This document shows, in pieces, positions 52,432-62,429 of a stretch of DNA of 64,000 nt (positions are counted from its first letter, which is position 1; each line of letters starts with the position of its first letter). The notes beneath the pieces are model-generated. The model did not search any database, had not been told where the DNA came from, and was given only the letters and a program-made list of their open reading frames with translations. A program made the position numbers and the translations under genes. The DNA lies in contig NZ_BMMK01000027.1 in NCBI RefSeq assembly GCF_014645795.1, positions 18,184 to 82,183 of the forward strand, given 5' to 3'. Source of the stretch: Longimycelium tulufanense (GTDB taxonomy: Bacteria > Actinomycetota > Actinomycetes > Mycobacteriales > Pseudonocardiaceae).

Positions 52432-55400
52432 GTGAATGAATGCCGTGCCCGCCGCTGTTCCCGGGTGCTCTTCCGCGGCGGCGACCTCGCACTGCTGCGC
52501 GCGCCCGTGCTGCCCGTCGACGGCGCGTCCCGGAACGGTGTGTCGGAAGGCGGCGGCCGGCCCGCGCCGCCAGACCGCGAGCTGGTGCGGGAGGCGCTGG
52601 AGGTCGCGAGCCCGGCCGCGGCCGCCCTGCTCGACACCGCCCCCCTGGTGGGCACCCGACAGTCACGCGCTCTCACGCGCTACCTGGTGCGGATGTCCGC
52701 CCGCCCGACGCCGTTCGGGCTCTTCGTGGGCGTCGCCCCGGTCTCGTTCGGGGACCGCGCCCACATCAGTCTGGGTAAGGCCCACCGCAAGGTCGTCCGT
52801 CCGGACATGGGATGGCTGCGGGGAGTCACGGCGGACCTGGAACGACGTCCTGAGGTGTTGTGCCGGCTCCGGGTCGCGGTCAGCAACCTGTGCTTCCGGC
52901 GGGCGGGCCGGCTCGTGCTCCCGTTCCTGTCGGCGACCGAGGATGGTGCTGGGGCCACGGACCAGCGAGACCAGGAGTTGTCGGTCCGGCTCTCCCCGGT
53001 TGTCGCCGAGGTGGTGCACGCGGCGGCACGCCCGATCCCGGTGCCAGAACTCAGGGCGAAGATCCGCGAGAGCGTGCCGGCGGCCACCGAACGGGAGATC
53101 GACAACTTCCTGGTGTCCCTGGTGGACAAAGGGATCCTAGTGACCGACCTCCATCCGCGGCTGGAGACCGACGATCCGCTGGGACACGTCCTGGATCGGC
53201 TGGCCGGAGCCGACGTCCGCGAGGCCGAGGCGCTGCGGGAGGTCCGGTCCGAGATCGAGGCGTACTCGGCGACGGAGGTCGGCGCGGGGCTGCCCGACCA
53301 CCGGCACCTGACGACCCGGATGACCCGCCTCCGGAAGGCCCCGGACCAGCTTCAGGTGGACCTCGCACTGGACGCTCGGGTGCAGCTCCCCCGAACCGTG
53401 GCGCGGGAGGTTGAGCGCGCGGCGACCCTCCTGTGGCGGGTGGCCGGTAAGGAGGAGGCACCGCACCTACGTGACTATCGGGAGGAGTTCCTCGAACGGT
53501 ATGGCCAGGATCGGCTCGTCCTGGTCCGCGAGCTGCTCGATCCCGACGAGGGGATGGGCCCGCCCGCCACGTACCAGGTGCCGCGCGGTGACCGGTCGGC
53601 GGCGGCACCGCGCACGAACCAGTCAGCACGGAACCTCGTGCTGGCCGAGGTCCTCGGTGCCGCGCTCGCCGAACGGCGGCACGAGATCGTCCTCGACGAT
53701 GCGCTGGTCGATCGGCTGTGCACGACCAGCCACGGCAGGCCGGAGGCGGTGCCCCCGGCCCTGGACGTCCATGCCACGCTCCTGGCGTCCTCGCCACAGG
53801 CGTTGGACTCGGGCGACTTCACCCTGCTGTTCAACGTCGCGCCCTGGGGCCGGGTCGCAGGTGCCACGATGGGTCGGTTCGCCCACGTCCTGCCCGAGTC
53901 CGAGAACGCGCTCGCCGATCTCGCCGACCGGGTGCGTGACATCCTCCCCGGCGCGGTCGACCTGTCCTGGCGGGTGCGGCGTCCCCGGGAGGAGAACGTC
54001 GCGCGGGTCCCGGCACGGCATCGCCGGATGATCGGGGTGGGGACCTTCCCCGCGGACCACGCCCTCGACGTTGACGACCTCCTCGTGGGAGCCGACGGGA
54101 GCGGCTTCCACCTCGTCTCCCGATGCTCCGGCCAGGAGCTCACCCCGGTGCTCGGCCACCAGCTCAACTGGGAGTTGGCACCCAACCTCGCCAGGTTCCT
54201 CGCCGAGGTGTCCTGGAGCGCGGTGCGTGGCTGGCCGGCCTGGGAGTGGGGGCCGTTGGAGACGTTGCCGTTCCTGCCGCGCGTGCGATACGGCAGGACG
54301 GTGCTGGCGCCCGCACGCTGGCATCTCCCCGCGACACTGCGCGACCGCGACGGGCGGAACCGGCAGGACTGGCTCGACGCCTTCGACGCGTGGCGGCGGT
54401 GTTGGCGAGTACCCGACCTGGTGGCCGTGGCGCAGGCCGACCAGGTGCTCCCACTTGACCTCACCGTGCCCGCCCAGCGCGACGTGTTGTGGGACGAGGT
54501 GGTCCGGCTGCACCGCGACACGCTCCACGAGGTGCCCGGCGGGCTGACCAGAGACGCCCATGGTTGGCTGGGTGGCACCTGCGGGGCACACGTCGGGCAG
54601 ATCGTCTTCCCGCTGGTCCGCCGCCAGCCAACGAGGTCGGGACGCACGACGGCGCCTGATCGCCCGTCGGCGTCCCGGCCCCACCTCCCCGGTGGGGACT
54701 GGATCTACGCCAAGCTCTACTGCTCCGCGGCCCGGCAGACCGAGATCCTGGGACAACAGCTACCCGCACTCCTCGCAGACGTGGACGAGCACGTCGACCG
54801 TTGGTTCTTCGTTCGCTACGCGGATCCGGAACCCCATCTGCGGCTGCGATTCCACGGCTCCGCGACCGACCTCAACCGGAAGGTGCTGCCCAGACTCCAC
54901 GACTGGGCGAGCCAGGTCTGCGCCGCCCGTCTCGCGCGACGCCTGGTACTCGACACCTATCTCCCGGAGACCGAACGTTACGGTGACCCGGCCACCCTCA
55001 CCCTGGCGGAGCGCGTCTTCCACACCGACAGCGTGGCCGTCGTGCGCCACCTCGAGACGCTGGAGGACGAGAACACCGAGGTGGTCGCGGCGGCGACCTG
55101 TCTCCACCTGGTCCGCAACGCACACGGGGATGCGGGGTGGGAGAAGTGGGCTTTGCAAACCTTCCCCCGGTCGGTCGCTGGTCTGGACTGGCGAGAAGTC
55201 GCCGACGCGGTGGGCAAATTTGTCGATCCGAGTCGCCCGGGCGAGCCCGGTCCACAGGTCCGCAACGATGACGTGGTTCTCACCGCCTGGCAGCGGCGGG
55301 CCGTCGCACTCGAACGGTATGCCGAAGGGCTACGTTCGCTCCCGGACGTGCGTGCCGATCAGAGCCGGTGGAACAACCGGCTGGAGTCCGTCCTTCACAT

Positions 55401-55527
55401 GCACTGCAACCGCATACTGGGTGTGTCGCGCCGACTGGAGACGCGGGCGTACGCCATCGCCAGGAAGATCCTGCATCTTCAGGGCGCTCGTCGTGCCGCT
55501 GGGTGCTCGACCACTGTGCCCGCATGA
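52432..55527 (+). CDS. lanB: class I lanthipeptide dehydratase LanB
   Basis: Full-length dehydratase of 1031 residues. In this family the N-terminal domain glutamylates Ser/Thr of the precursor using glutamyl-tRNA, and the C-terminal domain eliminates glutamate. The N-terminal part shows TRYLVRMSARPTPFGLFVGV, the family's most conserved block. The C-terminal domain (about 755-1015) begins DWIYAKLYCSAARQTEILG and has WFFVRYADPEPHLRLRFHG. The GTG start follows AGGAG by seven bases. The stop overlaps lanC by four bases. The 261-bp gap to the precursor gene has no clear terminator. Confidence 0.93.
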   Translation: MNECRARRCSRVLFRGGDLALLRAPVLPVDGASRNGVSEGGGRPAPPDRELVREALEVASPAAAALLDTAPLVGTRQSRALTRYLVRMSARPTPFGLFVGVAPVSFGDRAHISLGKAHRKVVRPDMGWLRGVTADLERRPEVLCRLRVAVSNLCFRRAGRLVLPFLSATEDGAGATDQRDQELSVRLSPVVAEVVHAAARPIPVPELRAKIRESVPAATEREIDNFLVSLVDKGILVTDLHPRLETDDPLGHVLDRLAGADVREAEALREVRSEIEAYSATEVGAGLPDHRHLTTRMTRLRKAPDQLQVDLALDARVQLPRTVAREVERAATLLWRVAGKEEAPHLRDYREEFLERYGQDRLVLVRELLDPDEGMGPPATYQVPRGDRSAAAPRTNQSARNLVLAEVLGAALAERRHEIVLDDALVDRLCTTSHGRPEAVPPALDVHATLLASSPQALDSGDFTLLFNVAPWGRVAGATMGRFAHVLPESENALADLADRVRDILPGAVDLSWRVRRPREENVARVPARHRRMIGVGTFPADHALDVDDLLVGADGSGFHLVSRCSGQELTPVLGHQLNWELAPNLARFLAEVSWSAVRGWPAWEWGPLETLPFLPRVRYGRTVLAPARWHLPATLRDRDGRNRQDWLDAFDAWRRCWRVPDLVAVAQADQVLPLDLTVPAQRDVLWDEVVRLHRDTLHEVPGGLTRDAHGWLGGTCGAHVGQIVFPLVRRQPTRSGRTTAPDRPSASRPHLPGGDWIYAKLYCSAARQTEILGQQLPALLADVDEHVDRWFFVRYADPEPHLRLRFHGSATDLNRKVLPRLHDWASQVCAARLARRLVLDTYLPETERYGDPATLTLAERVFHTDSVAVVRHLETLEDENTEVVAAATCLHLVRNAHGDAGWEKWALQTFPRSVAGLDWREVADAVGKFVDPSRPGEPGPQVRNDDVVLTAWQRRAVALERYAEGLRSLPDVRADQSRWNNRLESVLHMHCNRILGVSRRLETRAYAIARKILHLQGARRAAGCSTTVPA

Positions 55528-56888
55528 ACGCGGAACACCGAATGCGCCACAGGAAGACCGCCGAATCTGTCGCGCTCGAAGTCGCCGATCGGCTCCGCGA
55601 TCCAGCCGCGGTGGTCGCGACCAGTGTTCGGTCACCCACTGCACCGAGCAGCAACATCACGGCGTCCGCCTGGGACCCGCTCGCACTCGGGAACGGCCAT
55701 GTTGGCATCTCACTGCTGTTCGCCCACCTCGGCCAGCGACACGGTCGGCCTGATCCCGCGACACACCATCACCTGAGTGCTGCGGTGGTCGAGCTGGAAC
55801 GGAAGGAACACGGTGGCGGAGGGTCGTTGTTCCGGGGAGCGCCCGCGGTGGCATTCGCCGCCGCAGCCGCCGCTCAGGACCCGGGGCACTACCGGCGACT
55901 CCTGTCGACATTGGACGATATGGTCGCGGCACGGGCCAACCAGCTCGTTCGCATCGAAGAAGAGCGAGTGAACCTGGCGAGAGCGGGAACGAGTCCACGC
56001 GGCTACGACGCCATCAGTGGGCTTGCCGGGCTCGGACGTTACACCCTCGGCCGCGGTGACTCTCTCCTGAGCTGCACACGTTCGATCCTGCGCTGCCTTG
56101 TTCGACTGACCGATCCGGTCACGGTGAAGGGACGGCCCGTCCCAGGCTGGTGGATCGCGGAGAAGCCACCACCCTCGCACGGCACCCCGTTCAACCAGGG
56201 ATACTTCGACCTCGGGATCGCCCACGGCATCGCCGGACCATTGGCCCTGCTCGCCTTGGCCGCACGACACGGGGTGTCCGTACCCGGGCAGCGGGACGCA
56301 ATCGAACGGATCGCCCAGTGGTTGCTCGACTGGCAACTGACCGATGACTACGGCCCCTCCTGGCCCACGACCGTCAGTCTGGAGGAGGAGTGCCAGGATC
56401 AGCCACCACCCGTGCTTCGAACACGAGGAACAGCGTGGTGTTACGGGGCACCCGGAATTGCTCGAGCACTTCAGGTCGCCGGGCACGTCATGGGGAGACC
56501 CGAGTGGGAGCGCAGCGCGGTCGCGGCGACCAATGCGACGCTCTCCCGGGAGCGAGATCGCGCGATGCTCCACGACGCCGGCCTGTGCCACGGCTGGTCA
56601 GGACTGCTCCAGTGCGTCATCCGGATCGCGGATCACGCGGACGATCCACTCCTGCGAAGCCGAATTCCCGAACTCGTCGACCACGTCGTCGACCACTTCG
56701 ACCCCGCGACGGAGTTCGGCTTCCGAGCCTACTCGCCGCTACCGCAGCCGGGGTGGTATCTGGATGACGCAGGCTATCTCGAAGGCGCAGCAGGAATCGC
56801 ACTGGCCCTGCTCACCGCGGCGGACCTCGATCGGCCTGCCGACTCCAGGAAGGCCATGCCTTGGGATGCGGCCCTCCTCATCACCTAG
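55524..56888 (+). CDS. lanC: lanthipeptide cyclase LanC
   Basis: Zinc enzyme of 454 residues that adds Cys thiols to dehydroamino acids to form (methyl)lanthionine rings. The double-barrel repeats include HVGISLLFAHLG, YDAISGLAGLGRYTLG and LGIAHGIAGPLALLAL. The zinc ligands are in TAWCYGAPGIARAL (Cys about 304) and GLCHGWSGLLQ (Cys-His about 354). It overlaps lanB (ATGA) and is followed after 10 bp by the exporter, so the three are one transcription unit. Confidence 0.93.
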   Translation: MNAEHRMRHRKTAESVALEVADRLRDPAAVVATSVRSPTAPSSNITASAWDPLALGNGHVGISLLFAHLGQRHGRPDPATHHHLSAAVVELERKEHGGGGSLFRGAPAVAFAAAAAAQDPGHYRRLLSTLDDMVAARANQLVRIEEERVNLARAGTSPRGYDAISGLAGLGRYTLGRGDSLLSCTRSILRCLVRLTDPVTVKGRPVPGWWIAEKPPPSHGTPFNQGYFDLGIAHGIAGPLALLALAARHGVSVPGQRDAIERIAQWLLDWQLTDDYGPSWPTTVSLEEECQDQPPPVLRTRGTAWCYGAPGIARALQVAGHVMGRPEWERSAVAATNATLSRERDRAMLHDAGLCHGWSGLLQCVIRIADHADDPLLRSRIPELVDHVVDHFDPATEFGFRAYSPLPQPGWYLDDAGYLEGAAGIALALLTAADLDRPADSRKAMPWDAALLIT

Positions 56889-56898
56889 GGAGAGACCG

Positions 56899-58728
56899 GT
56901 GAAGCGGGACGACATGTCACCACCCGACGATGTCCACACGATCGGCACACTGCGCCGCATCGGCCGGTACGCCCGGCCCATCCGCGGCACGATCCTGCTT
57001 TTCGGGACCGTCGTCGTCCTCGACGGCGCCTTCGCGGCCATCAGCCCACTGGTATCGAAATATCTTGTCGACGAAGGCATCCTCAAGGGGGACCTCCAGC
57101 TCGTCACCCTGCTCGCGGCGACCATCGCGCTGGCCGGCCTGCTCGACGCCCTGGCCGGCCTGGCCCAGGCCTGGCTGTCGGGCCGGATCGGCGACGGACT
57201 GATCTGCCGCATCCGAGTGGAGTTGTTCGAGCACGTCCAGCGGCTCGATCTCGGCTTCTTCACCCGCTCCCGGACGGGGGCGCTCATGGCCAGGGTGAAC
57301 GGCGACGTGCTCGGGGCCCAGCAGGCGTTCACCGCGATCCTCTCGGGCGTGGTGTCGAACCTGGTGAGCCTGGTCGTGGTGCTGTGCGCGATGTTCTATT
57401 TGTCCTGGGTCCTGAGCGCTGTCGCGTTCGTAATCGTCCTTCTGGCCTGGTGGCCCGCCAACCGCATCGGTCGCGTTGTCGAACGACTCACCGCCCGGGA
57501 AATGGATCTCAACGCGGAAATTTCCGTGATGACGGCGGAACGATTCACCGTCGGAGGGGCACTGCTCGCCCAGTGCTTCGGACGTCCCCGTGAGGAGGCG
57601 GCCACCTTCGAGGGACTCGCCGAACGAACCCGGGATACCGCGATCAGGCGAGCTGTCTACAACCGCGTCTTCTTCGCCATGCTGTCGGCCGCCGCGGCAC
57701 TGAGCAGCGCCCTCGTCTACGTCGTTGCGGGCGGGAACGTCATGGCGGGGAAGATGAGCGTGGGAACGCTCCTCGCCCTCGTGGCACTGCTCGGCCGGCT
57801 CTACGGGCCGCTGAGTGCCCTCTCCACCGTTCGGATGGACGTCGCGACGACCCTGGTGAGTTTCCGGCGAATCTTCGCGGTTCTGGATGTGCCCCCGGCC
57901 ATTGTCGACCACCGGAGCGCCTCCCTACCGCCGGGAGCGCTGTCCGTCGTCTTCGACGACGTCGGGTTCCGGTATCCCGAGATCGCGCCGAGAACAGGAA
58001 TCACATCGGTCCTCGACTCAACGGACTGTGCGGACGGGGGTGGGCATGTGCTGCGGCACATCGACTTCGCGGTGGAACCAGGGCGAACTGTCGCGATCGT
58101 GGGTCCGTCCGGTTCGGGAAAGAGCACGATCACAAAACTTCTTCTGCGGCTGTACGACCCGACGACCGGGAGCATTCGCGTCGGCGGAGTGCCAACCCGC
58201 GACGTGTCTCCGGAGATCCTACGGAAGAGGATCGGCATCGTCAGTCAGGACCCGCATCTCCTTCACGACACCCTCCGTGCGAATCTTCGCTACGCGAAAC
58301 CGGACGCGACGAACCAGGAGCTAGTCGACGCCCTCAGGGCCGCCGAGGTGTGGCGGACGGTCAACGCGCTTCCCGACGGATTGGATACTGTCGTCGGTGA
58401 CGGCGGTCACCGACTCTCCGGTGGCGAGCGTCAGCGGGTCGCGATCGCCCGCCTCCTCCTGAAAGCCCCGGACGTCATCGTGCTCGACGAAGCGACCGCG
58501 CACCTGGACTCCGAGTCGGAGTACCTCCTGCACCGGAACCTGTCCAGCATTCTCGCCGGCCGAACGGTCCTGATCATTGCCCATCGAATCGCCACAGTCC
58601 GGGACGCCGACCAAGTCCTGGTCGTTGACGGTGGGCGCATCGTGCAACGTGGCACGCACGACGAGCTGCTGGATTCGGGCGGACTCTACGCGCGCCTGTG
58701 CCGCGAACAGTTGACGCGAACCGCCTAG
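56899..58728 (+). CDS. lanT: ABC exporter, LanT-like without peptidase domain
   Basis: Half-size ABC transporter of 609 residues: about six membrane helices (25-330), then the ATPase with Walker A GPSGSGKST (about 402), signature LSGGE (about 505) and Walker B VIVLDEAT. It lacks the N-terminal C39 cysteine peptidase of bifunctional exporters, so leader removal needs another protease, which is not encoded nearby. Likely role: export of the lanthipeptide. Start GTG with GGGAG upstream. Confidence 0.9.
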   Translation: MKRDDMSPPDDVHTIGTLRRIGRYARPIRGTILLFGTVVVLDGAFAAISPLVSKYLVDEGILKGDLQLVTLLAATIALAGLLDALAGLAQAWLSGRIGDGLICRIRVELFEHVQRLDLGFFTRSRTGALMARVNGDVLGAQQAFTAILSGVVSNLVSLVVVLCAMFYLSWVLSAVAFVIVLLAWWPANRIGRVVERLTAREMDLNAEISVMTAERFTVGGALLAQCFGRPREEAATFEGLAERTRDTAIRRAVYNRVFFAMLSAAAALSSALVYVVAGGNVMAGKMSVGTLLALVALLGRLYGPLSALSTVRMDVATTLVSFRRIFAVLDVPPAIVDHRSASLPPGALSVVFDDVGFRYPEIAPRTGITSVLDSTDCADGGGHVLRHIDFAVEPGRTVAIVGPSGSGKSTITKLLLRLYDPTTGSIRVGGVPTRDVSPEILRKRIGIVSQDPHLLHDTLRANLRYAKPDATNQELVDALRAAEVWRTVNALPDGLDTVVGDGGHRLSGGERQRVAIARLLLKAPDVIVLDEATAHLDSESEYLLHRNLSSILAGRTVLIIAHRIATVRDADQVLVVDGGRIVQRGTHDELLDSGGLYARLCREQLTRTA

Positions 58729-58746
58729 ATGTCGCCGGGAGACGGT

Positions 58747-59325
58747 ATGCGTATTCTTCTGCTCCACTCCGCCTACGGCATCCGACCTGCCGTTGCCGCC
58801 ACAGCCGACCTGCTCCGGTTGGCGGGATACGTCGTCCACGTCCCCGATCTCTACGAAGGAAAGCCTGTTGCCAGCCCGGAGCACGGCCTGGCGTTGCGGG
58901 ACGAGATTGGCATGGCTGAGCTGTACCGCCGCGCGGCGAGGGAAGCCGCTGCCACCGGGCCGATCACGGTGTACCTGGGCCTGTCGTTGGGCGCCTGGCT
59001 GGGGCAGGAGCTGGCGAACCGGGATCCGTGCGCCGCTGGACTGATCATGTTGCACGGCTTCGGCCCGGCCCCGCGGAGCCCTCGTCCCGGCATGGCGGTC
59101 CAGCTTCACCTCGCCGAATGCGATGCTCGGGAGGTGGCGGCGGATCTCAGGGAATGGCAACGTGACATGACCCGCGCCGGCCTGCGGGCCGAGACCTTCC
59201 GGTACCCACGAGCGGGACATCTCTATACGGACCACGAACTGGACGACTATGATGCCCCGGCGAGTAGCCTGACCTGGCGGCGAATCAGGTTTCTGCTGTC
59301 CTACTTGTGCGCCGCCGCATACTGA
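58747..59325 (+). CDS. alpha/beta hydrolase, dienelactone hydrolase family
   Basis: Cytosolic hydrolase of 192 residues. Visible are the strand-turn start ILLLHSAYGIRP, the nucleophile elbow YLGLSLGAWLG (Ser where dienelactone hydrolases have Cys), and the late YPRAGHLYTD with the catalytic His. The ATG at 58747 follows GGGAG at seven bases; an earlier ATG at 58729 immediately follows the exporter stop. It closes the lanthipeptide operon. Its role there (ester or lactone chemistry, or resistance) is unknown; it is not an obvious leader protease. Confidence 0.75.
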   Translation: MRILLLHSAYGIRPAVAATADLLRLAGYVVHVPDLYEGKPVASPEHGLALRDEIGMAELYRRAAREAAATGPITVYLGLSLGAWLGQELANRDPCAAGLIMLHGFGPAPRSPRPGMAVQLHLAECDAREVAADLREWQRDMTRAGLRAETFRYPRAGHLYTDHELDDYDAPASSLTWRRIRFLLSYLCAAAY

Positions 59326-60191
59326 GCAGCTTTCCAAGGGTTGTGTCCGTAACCGTCGGGAAGCCACGGTGTGGCGGTGGCCAGCATCTGGTCAGGGGTG
59401 CGATGTCGGAAGAACGCGTGGGCTTGGCGGATGCGGTCGGCCATGGTGGCCGGGGTGATGTTGGCGATCCAGTGTGGAGTGCGGCCCAGATGCGTTCGAC
59501 GGGGTTGTTCTGTGGGCTGTAGCGGACTCGGTGAGCGGCAGCAGGCGGGGGCGGCCAGCCATTCTCGGGTGATGCCGCTGTGGTGGATGGAGTCGTTGTC
59601 ACAGCGGACCGCGATCCTCGACGCGTCCGGGTAGGCGGCCGGGATCTGGTTCAGGAAGGAACAGAACACCACCGGAAACGCTCTTGACTGGCCGGGTGGT
59701 AGCGCCACTCACGGTCCGGTGGCCAGGTTGGTCGCGCCATACAGGGTGCGCCGCAGGTTGCTGCCCGGGGCCGGGGCCACGCCTCGCATCCCCTGGGGGA
59801 CCCGCCAGGCACTGACCCGGCCAGCAGGTCCAGGTGGGTTTCGTCGTCGGCCACGACCACCGATCCTGCCGGCAGGGCTGCCGCCAGGACGCCTGTTCGC
59901 GGGGCCCGTCGGGACATCGCGCGCAGACTGATCGCGCGGCGGCCCAGCGCCCGCCACGGACGGGCTGTCGTCCAGGCTTTGGGGTGGACGGCAGCGCACG
60001 GCTCCGCTGGCCCGCTGCGGGCTGCCCAGGCGAGGATATCCTGGCCGGGGCCGGTCCGCGAGCCCGGTGAGGCCCTCGAGGTTCCTACGGCCGATCCAGC
60101 GACGCACGGTGTGCGGGTCGTCGTGCAGCAGCCCGGCGACCTGGACCAGGCTCATATCCCGGGCGGACAGCAAGATCATCATGATCCGCAC
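59301..60191 (-). mobile_element. decayed IS630-like transposase
   Basis: The transposase is spread over three frames. The N-terminal helix-turn-helix reads MMILLSARDMSLVQVAGLLH and VRRWIGRRNLEGLTGLADRP. The middle in another frame has SVVVADDETHLDLL (first acidic residues of the DDE set). The end in further frames has RIAVRCDNDSIHHSGITREW and NNPVERIWAALHT. Several frameshifts make it inactive. Weak similarity continues to about 60290. I could not fix the terminal inverted repeats. It separates the lanthipeptide operon from the next genes. Confidence 0.75.
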
Positions 60192-60610
60192 CGTCCGAGG
60201 TCACTGGCCGTGCAACGCCTCCAGCACCCGCTGGTACTGGCAGCCGAGACGGTGGCGGACACGTGGACAGGGGCGCATACTGGTGCCGCCCGGTTGGGGA
60301 GGCCCATGGGTGTGGGTAAGACCCCACGTGATCACCGACGGGGTTCTCACCCGCGACCTCCCTCACCCTGACGCGTTGCGAGCACAATTTCTGGAAACCT
60401 GCTTGGCCACCGCACGACGGGCCGTCACCAGGCCGTGGCGTCGCAGTGTCTGCTGTGGTCATCCCTCAGCCCTGGGCGGAACAGACCCCACTGGTATTCC
60501 TGTTCGATCACCGACACGCTCTGATTGGTTTGCGCAAAGTGACTTTGTCGGTTCTCATCAGACTATCCGCAGAAATGCGGTCGATTCGGGCGACGGAAGG
60601 AGGCAACACC

Positions 60611-61363
60611 ATGGGTGGACGGGGGGTGCTCATCACTGGTGGCTCGGGTGACATCGGAGCGGCGATCGTGCGACGGTTCGCATCCGACTGTGATCATGTC
60701 GCGGTGCACTACGCGTCCGGGCGGGAGCGGGCGGAGGGTGTGGTCGCGTCGCTGCCCGCCGACGGTCATCTTGCGATCCAGGCGGACATCACCCAGCACA
60801 ACGAGGCTCGGCGTCTCGTCGAGGACGCTGTGGCAGCGCTGGGCCAGTTGGACGTTCTCGTGAATAACGCCGGGATCAGCGAGCCTTTCCACCCCGTGCT
60901 CGATTCCTCTTACGAGCAGTGGCAGGAAGGGTGGCGTCGGATCATCCAGCTCAACCTCATCGGTACTACGAACGTCACTTTCTGCGCCGTGCAACACATG
61001 CGGGAGCGGGGAGGACGCATCGTCAACGTCGGCTCACGCGGTGCGTTCCGCGGTTCCCCCTACGCACCGGCTTATGCGGCGAGCAAAGCCGGTCTTCACG
61101 CCTTCGGGCAGACCCTCGCGCTGACGTTGGCCGGTGTCGGCATCTCGGTCACCACGGTGGCCCCCGGCCCCGTCGAGGGCGGGATGGCAGCGGACTACCT
61201 CGCCGGTCCACAGGGGGAAGCGGTCCGGGCAGAGAGCCCCTTCGGCCGGGTGGCGACCCCCGACGAGGTTGCGGACGCCGTGGCCTACCTCGCCTCGCCG
61301 GGGGCCGAGTTCGCCAGTGGCACCATCGTGGACCTCAACGGCGCGTCGTATCTGCGTCCCTGA
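60611..61363 (+). CDS. short-chain dehydrogenase/reductase
   Basis: NAD(P)-dependent oxidoreductase, 250 residues, FabG-like. It has the cofactor motif LITGGSGDIGAAIV, VNNAGISEP, the catalytic Ser in NVGSRGAFRG and the YAASKAG Tyr-Lys pair, ending GTIVDLNGASYLRP. AAGGAGG sits eight bases before the ATG. It is followed after 60 bp by the phosphotriesterase-like gene and probably co-transcribed with it. Whether either acts on the lanthipeptide is unknown. Confidence 0.88.
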   Translation: MGGRGVLITGGSGDIGAAIVRRFASDCDHVAVHYASGRERAEGVVASLPADGHLAIQADITQHNEARRLVEDAVAALGQLDVLVNNAGISEPFHPVLDSSYEQWQEGWRRIIQLNLIGTTNVTFCAVQHMRERGGRIVNVGSRGAFRGSPYAPAYAASKAGLHAFGQTLALTLAGVGISVTTVAPGPVEGGMAADYLAGPQGEAVRAESPFGRVATPDEVADAVAYLASPGAEFASGTIVDLNGASYLRP

Positions 61364-61423
61364 CGGCAAGTTGACGCACGCGACAAGTGATCAGCCCGGG
61401 AAGGCTTCCAGGGAGGTGAGACG

Positions 61424-62428
61424 ATGGTTCAGGTATCGACCGTTCGCGGGCCGATCGATACGGCCGAACTGGGCCGCACCTACATGCATGAGCACGTGTT
61501 CGTGATGACGACCGAGGTCCAGCAAAACTATCCCGAGGAATGGGATGGCGAGGACGAGCGGGTCGCGGACGCCGTGAACAAGCTGAAGGAGCTGGCGGCG
61601 CAGGGAGTTCGCACGATCGTCGATCCAACGGTAATCGGACTCGGACGTTACATCCCCCGCATCCAACGCGTCGCCAACCAGGTACCGGAACTGAACATCG
61701 TGGTGGCGACTGGGTGCTACACCTACAGTGACGTGCCGTTCTACTTCGTCGGTCGTGGCCCGGGACTGAAGGCACTGGTGGGTGCCGAGGTGCCTGACCC
61801 GATGGTCGACATGTTCGTCAGGGACATCGAGGAAGGCATCGCCGACACCGAGGTTCGCGCTGGCGTGCTCAAGTGCGCGATCGACGAGCCGGGACTCACG
61901 CCAGGAGTGGAGCGGGTGATGCGCGCCGTAGCCAGGGCACACCACCGGACTGGCATCCCGATCACCGTGCACACCCACCCGGGTAGCGGCTCCGGGCTCG
62001 TCGTCAAGCGCGTGATGTGCGACGAGGAGGGGGTCGAGTCGAACCGGATCGTGTTGGGGCACAGCGGGGACACTACGGACGTCGACCACCTCACCGAGCT
62101 GGCAGAGGAAGGATTCGTCCTCGGAATGGATCGGTTCGGGGGCTACCTGGGGATCACCTTCGAGGCGAAGGCGAACACCCTTGTCGAGATGTGTCGCCGC
62201 GGCTACGCCGGGCAGATGGTCCTCTCCCACGACACCGCTTGTTACATCGACTGGTTCGACCCCGCTTATTTCCGGCTGGCGCCCCAGTGGCACTACCTCC
62301 ACCTTGGTGAGGAGGTGCTGCCGTTCGTGCGGGAGCGTGGGGTCACTGAGGAGCAGATCACAACCATGCTGGTCGACGTACCGCGCCGATACTTCGAAAC
62401 CGCGGCAAGCCACTCATCCTCAATTTAG
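61424..62428 (+). CDS. phosphotriesterase-family metal hydrolase
   Basis: Amidohydrolase-fold protein, 334 residues, of the phosphotriesterase/lactonase family. Metal ligands are visible in YMHEHVFVMT (HxH), the bridging Lys in GVLKCAIDEPG (about residue 148), ITVHTHPGSGSG, VLGHSGDT, and the late Asp in VLSHDTACYID. Natural members are mostly lactonases or esterases of unknown substrate. GGAGGTGA precedes the ATG. It forms a two-gene unit with the dehydrogenase. Confidence 0.88.
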   Translation: MVQVSTVRGPIDTAELGRTYMHEHVFVMTTEVQQNYPEEWDGEDERVADAVNKLKELAAQGVRTIVDPTVIGLGRYIPRIQRVANQVPELNIVVATGCYTYSDVPFYFVGRGPGLKALVGAEVPDPMVDMFVRDIEEGIADTEVRAGVLKCAIDEPGLTPGVERVMRAVARAHHRTGIPITVHTHPGSGSGLVVKRVMCDEEGVESNRIVLGHSGDTTDVDHLTELAEEGFVLGMDRFGGYLGITFEAKANTLVEMCRRGYAGQMVLSHDTACYIDWFDPAYFRLAPQWHYLHLGEEVLPFVRERGVTEEQITTMLVDVPRRYFETAASHSSSI

Positions 62429-62429
62429 T

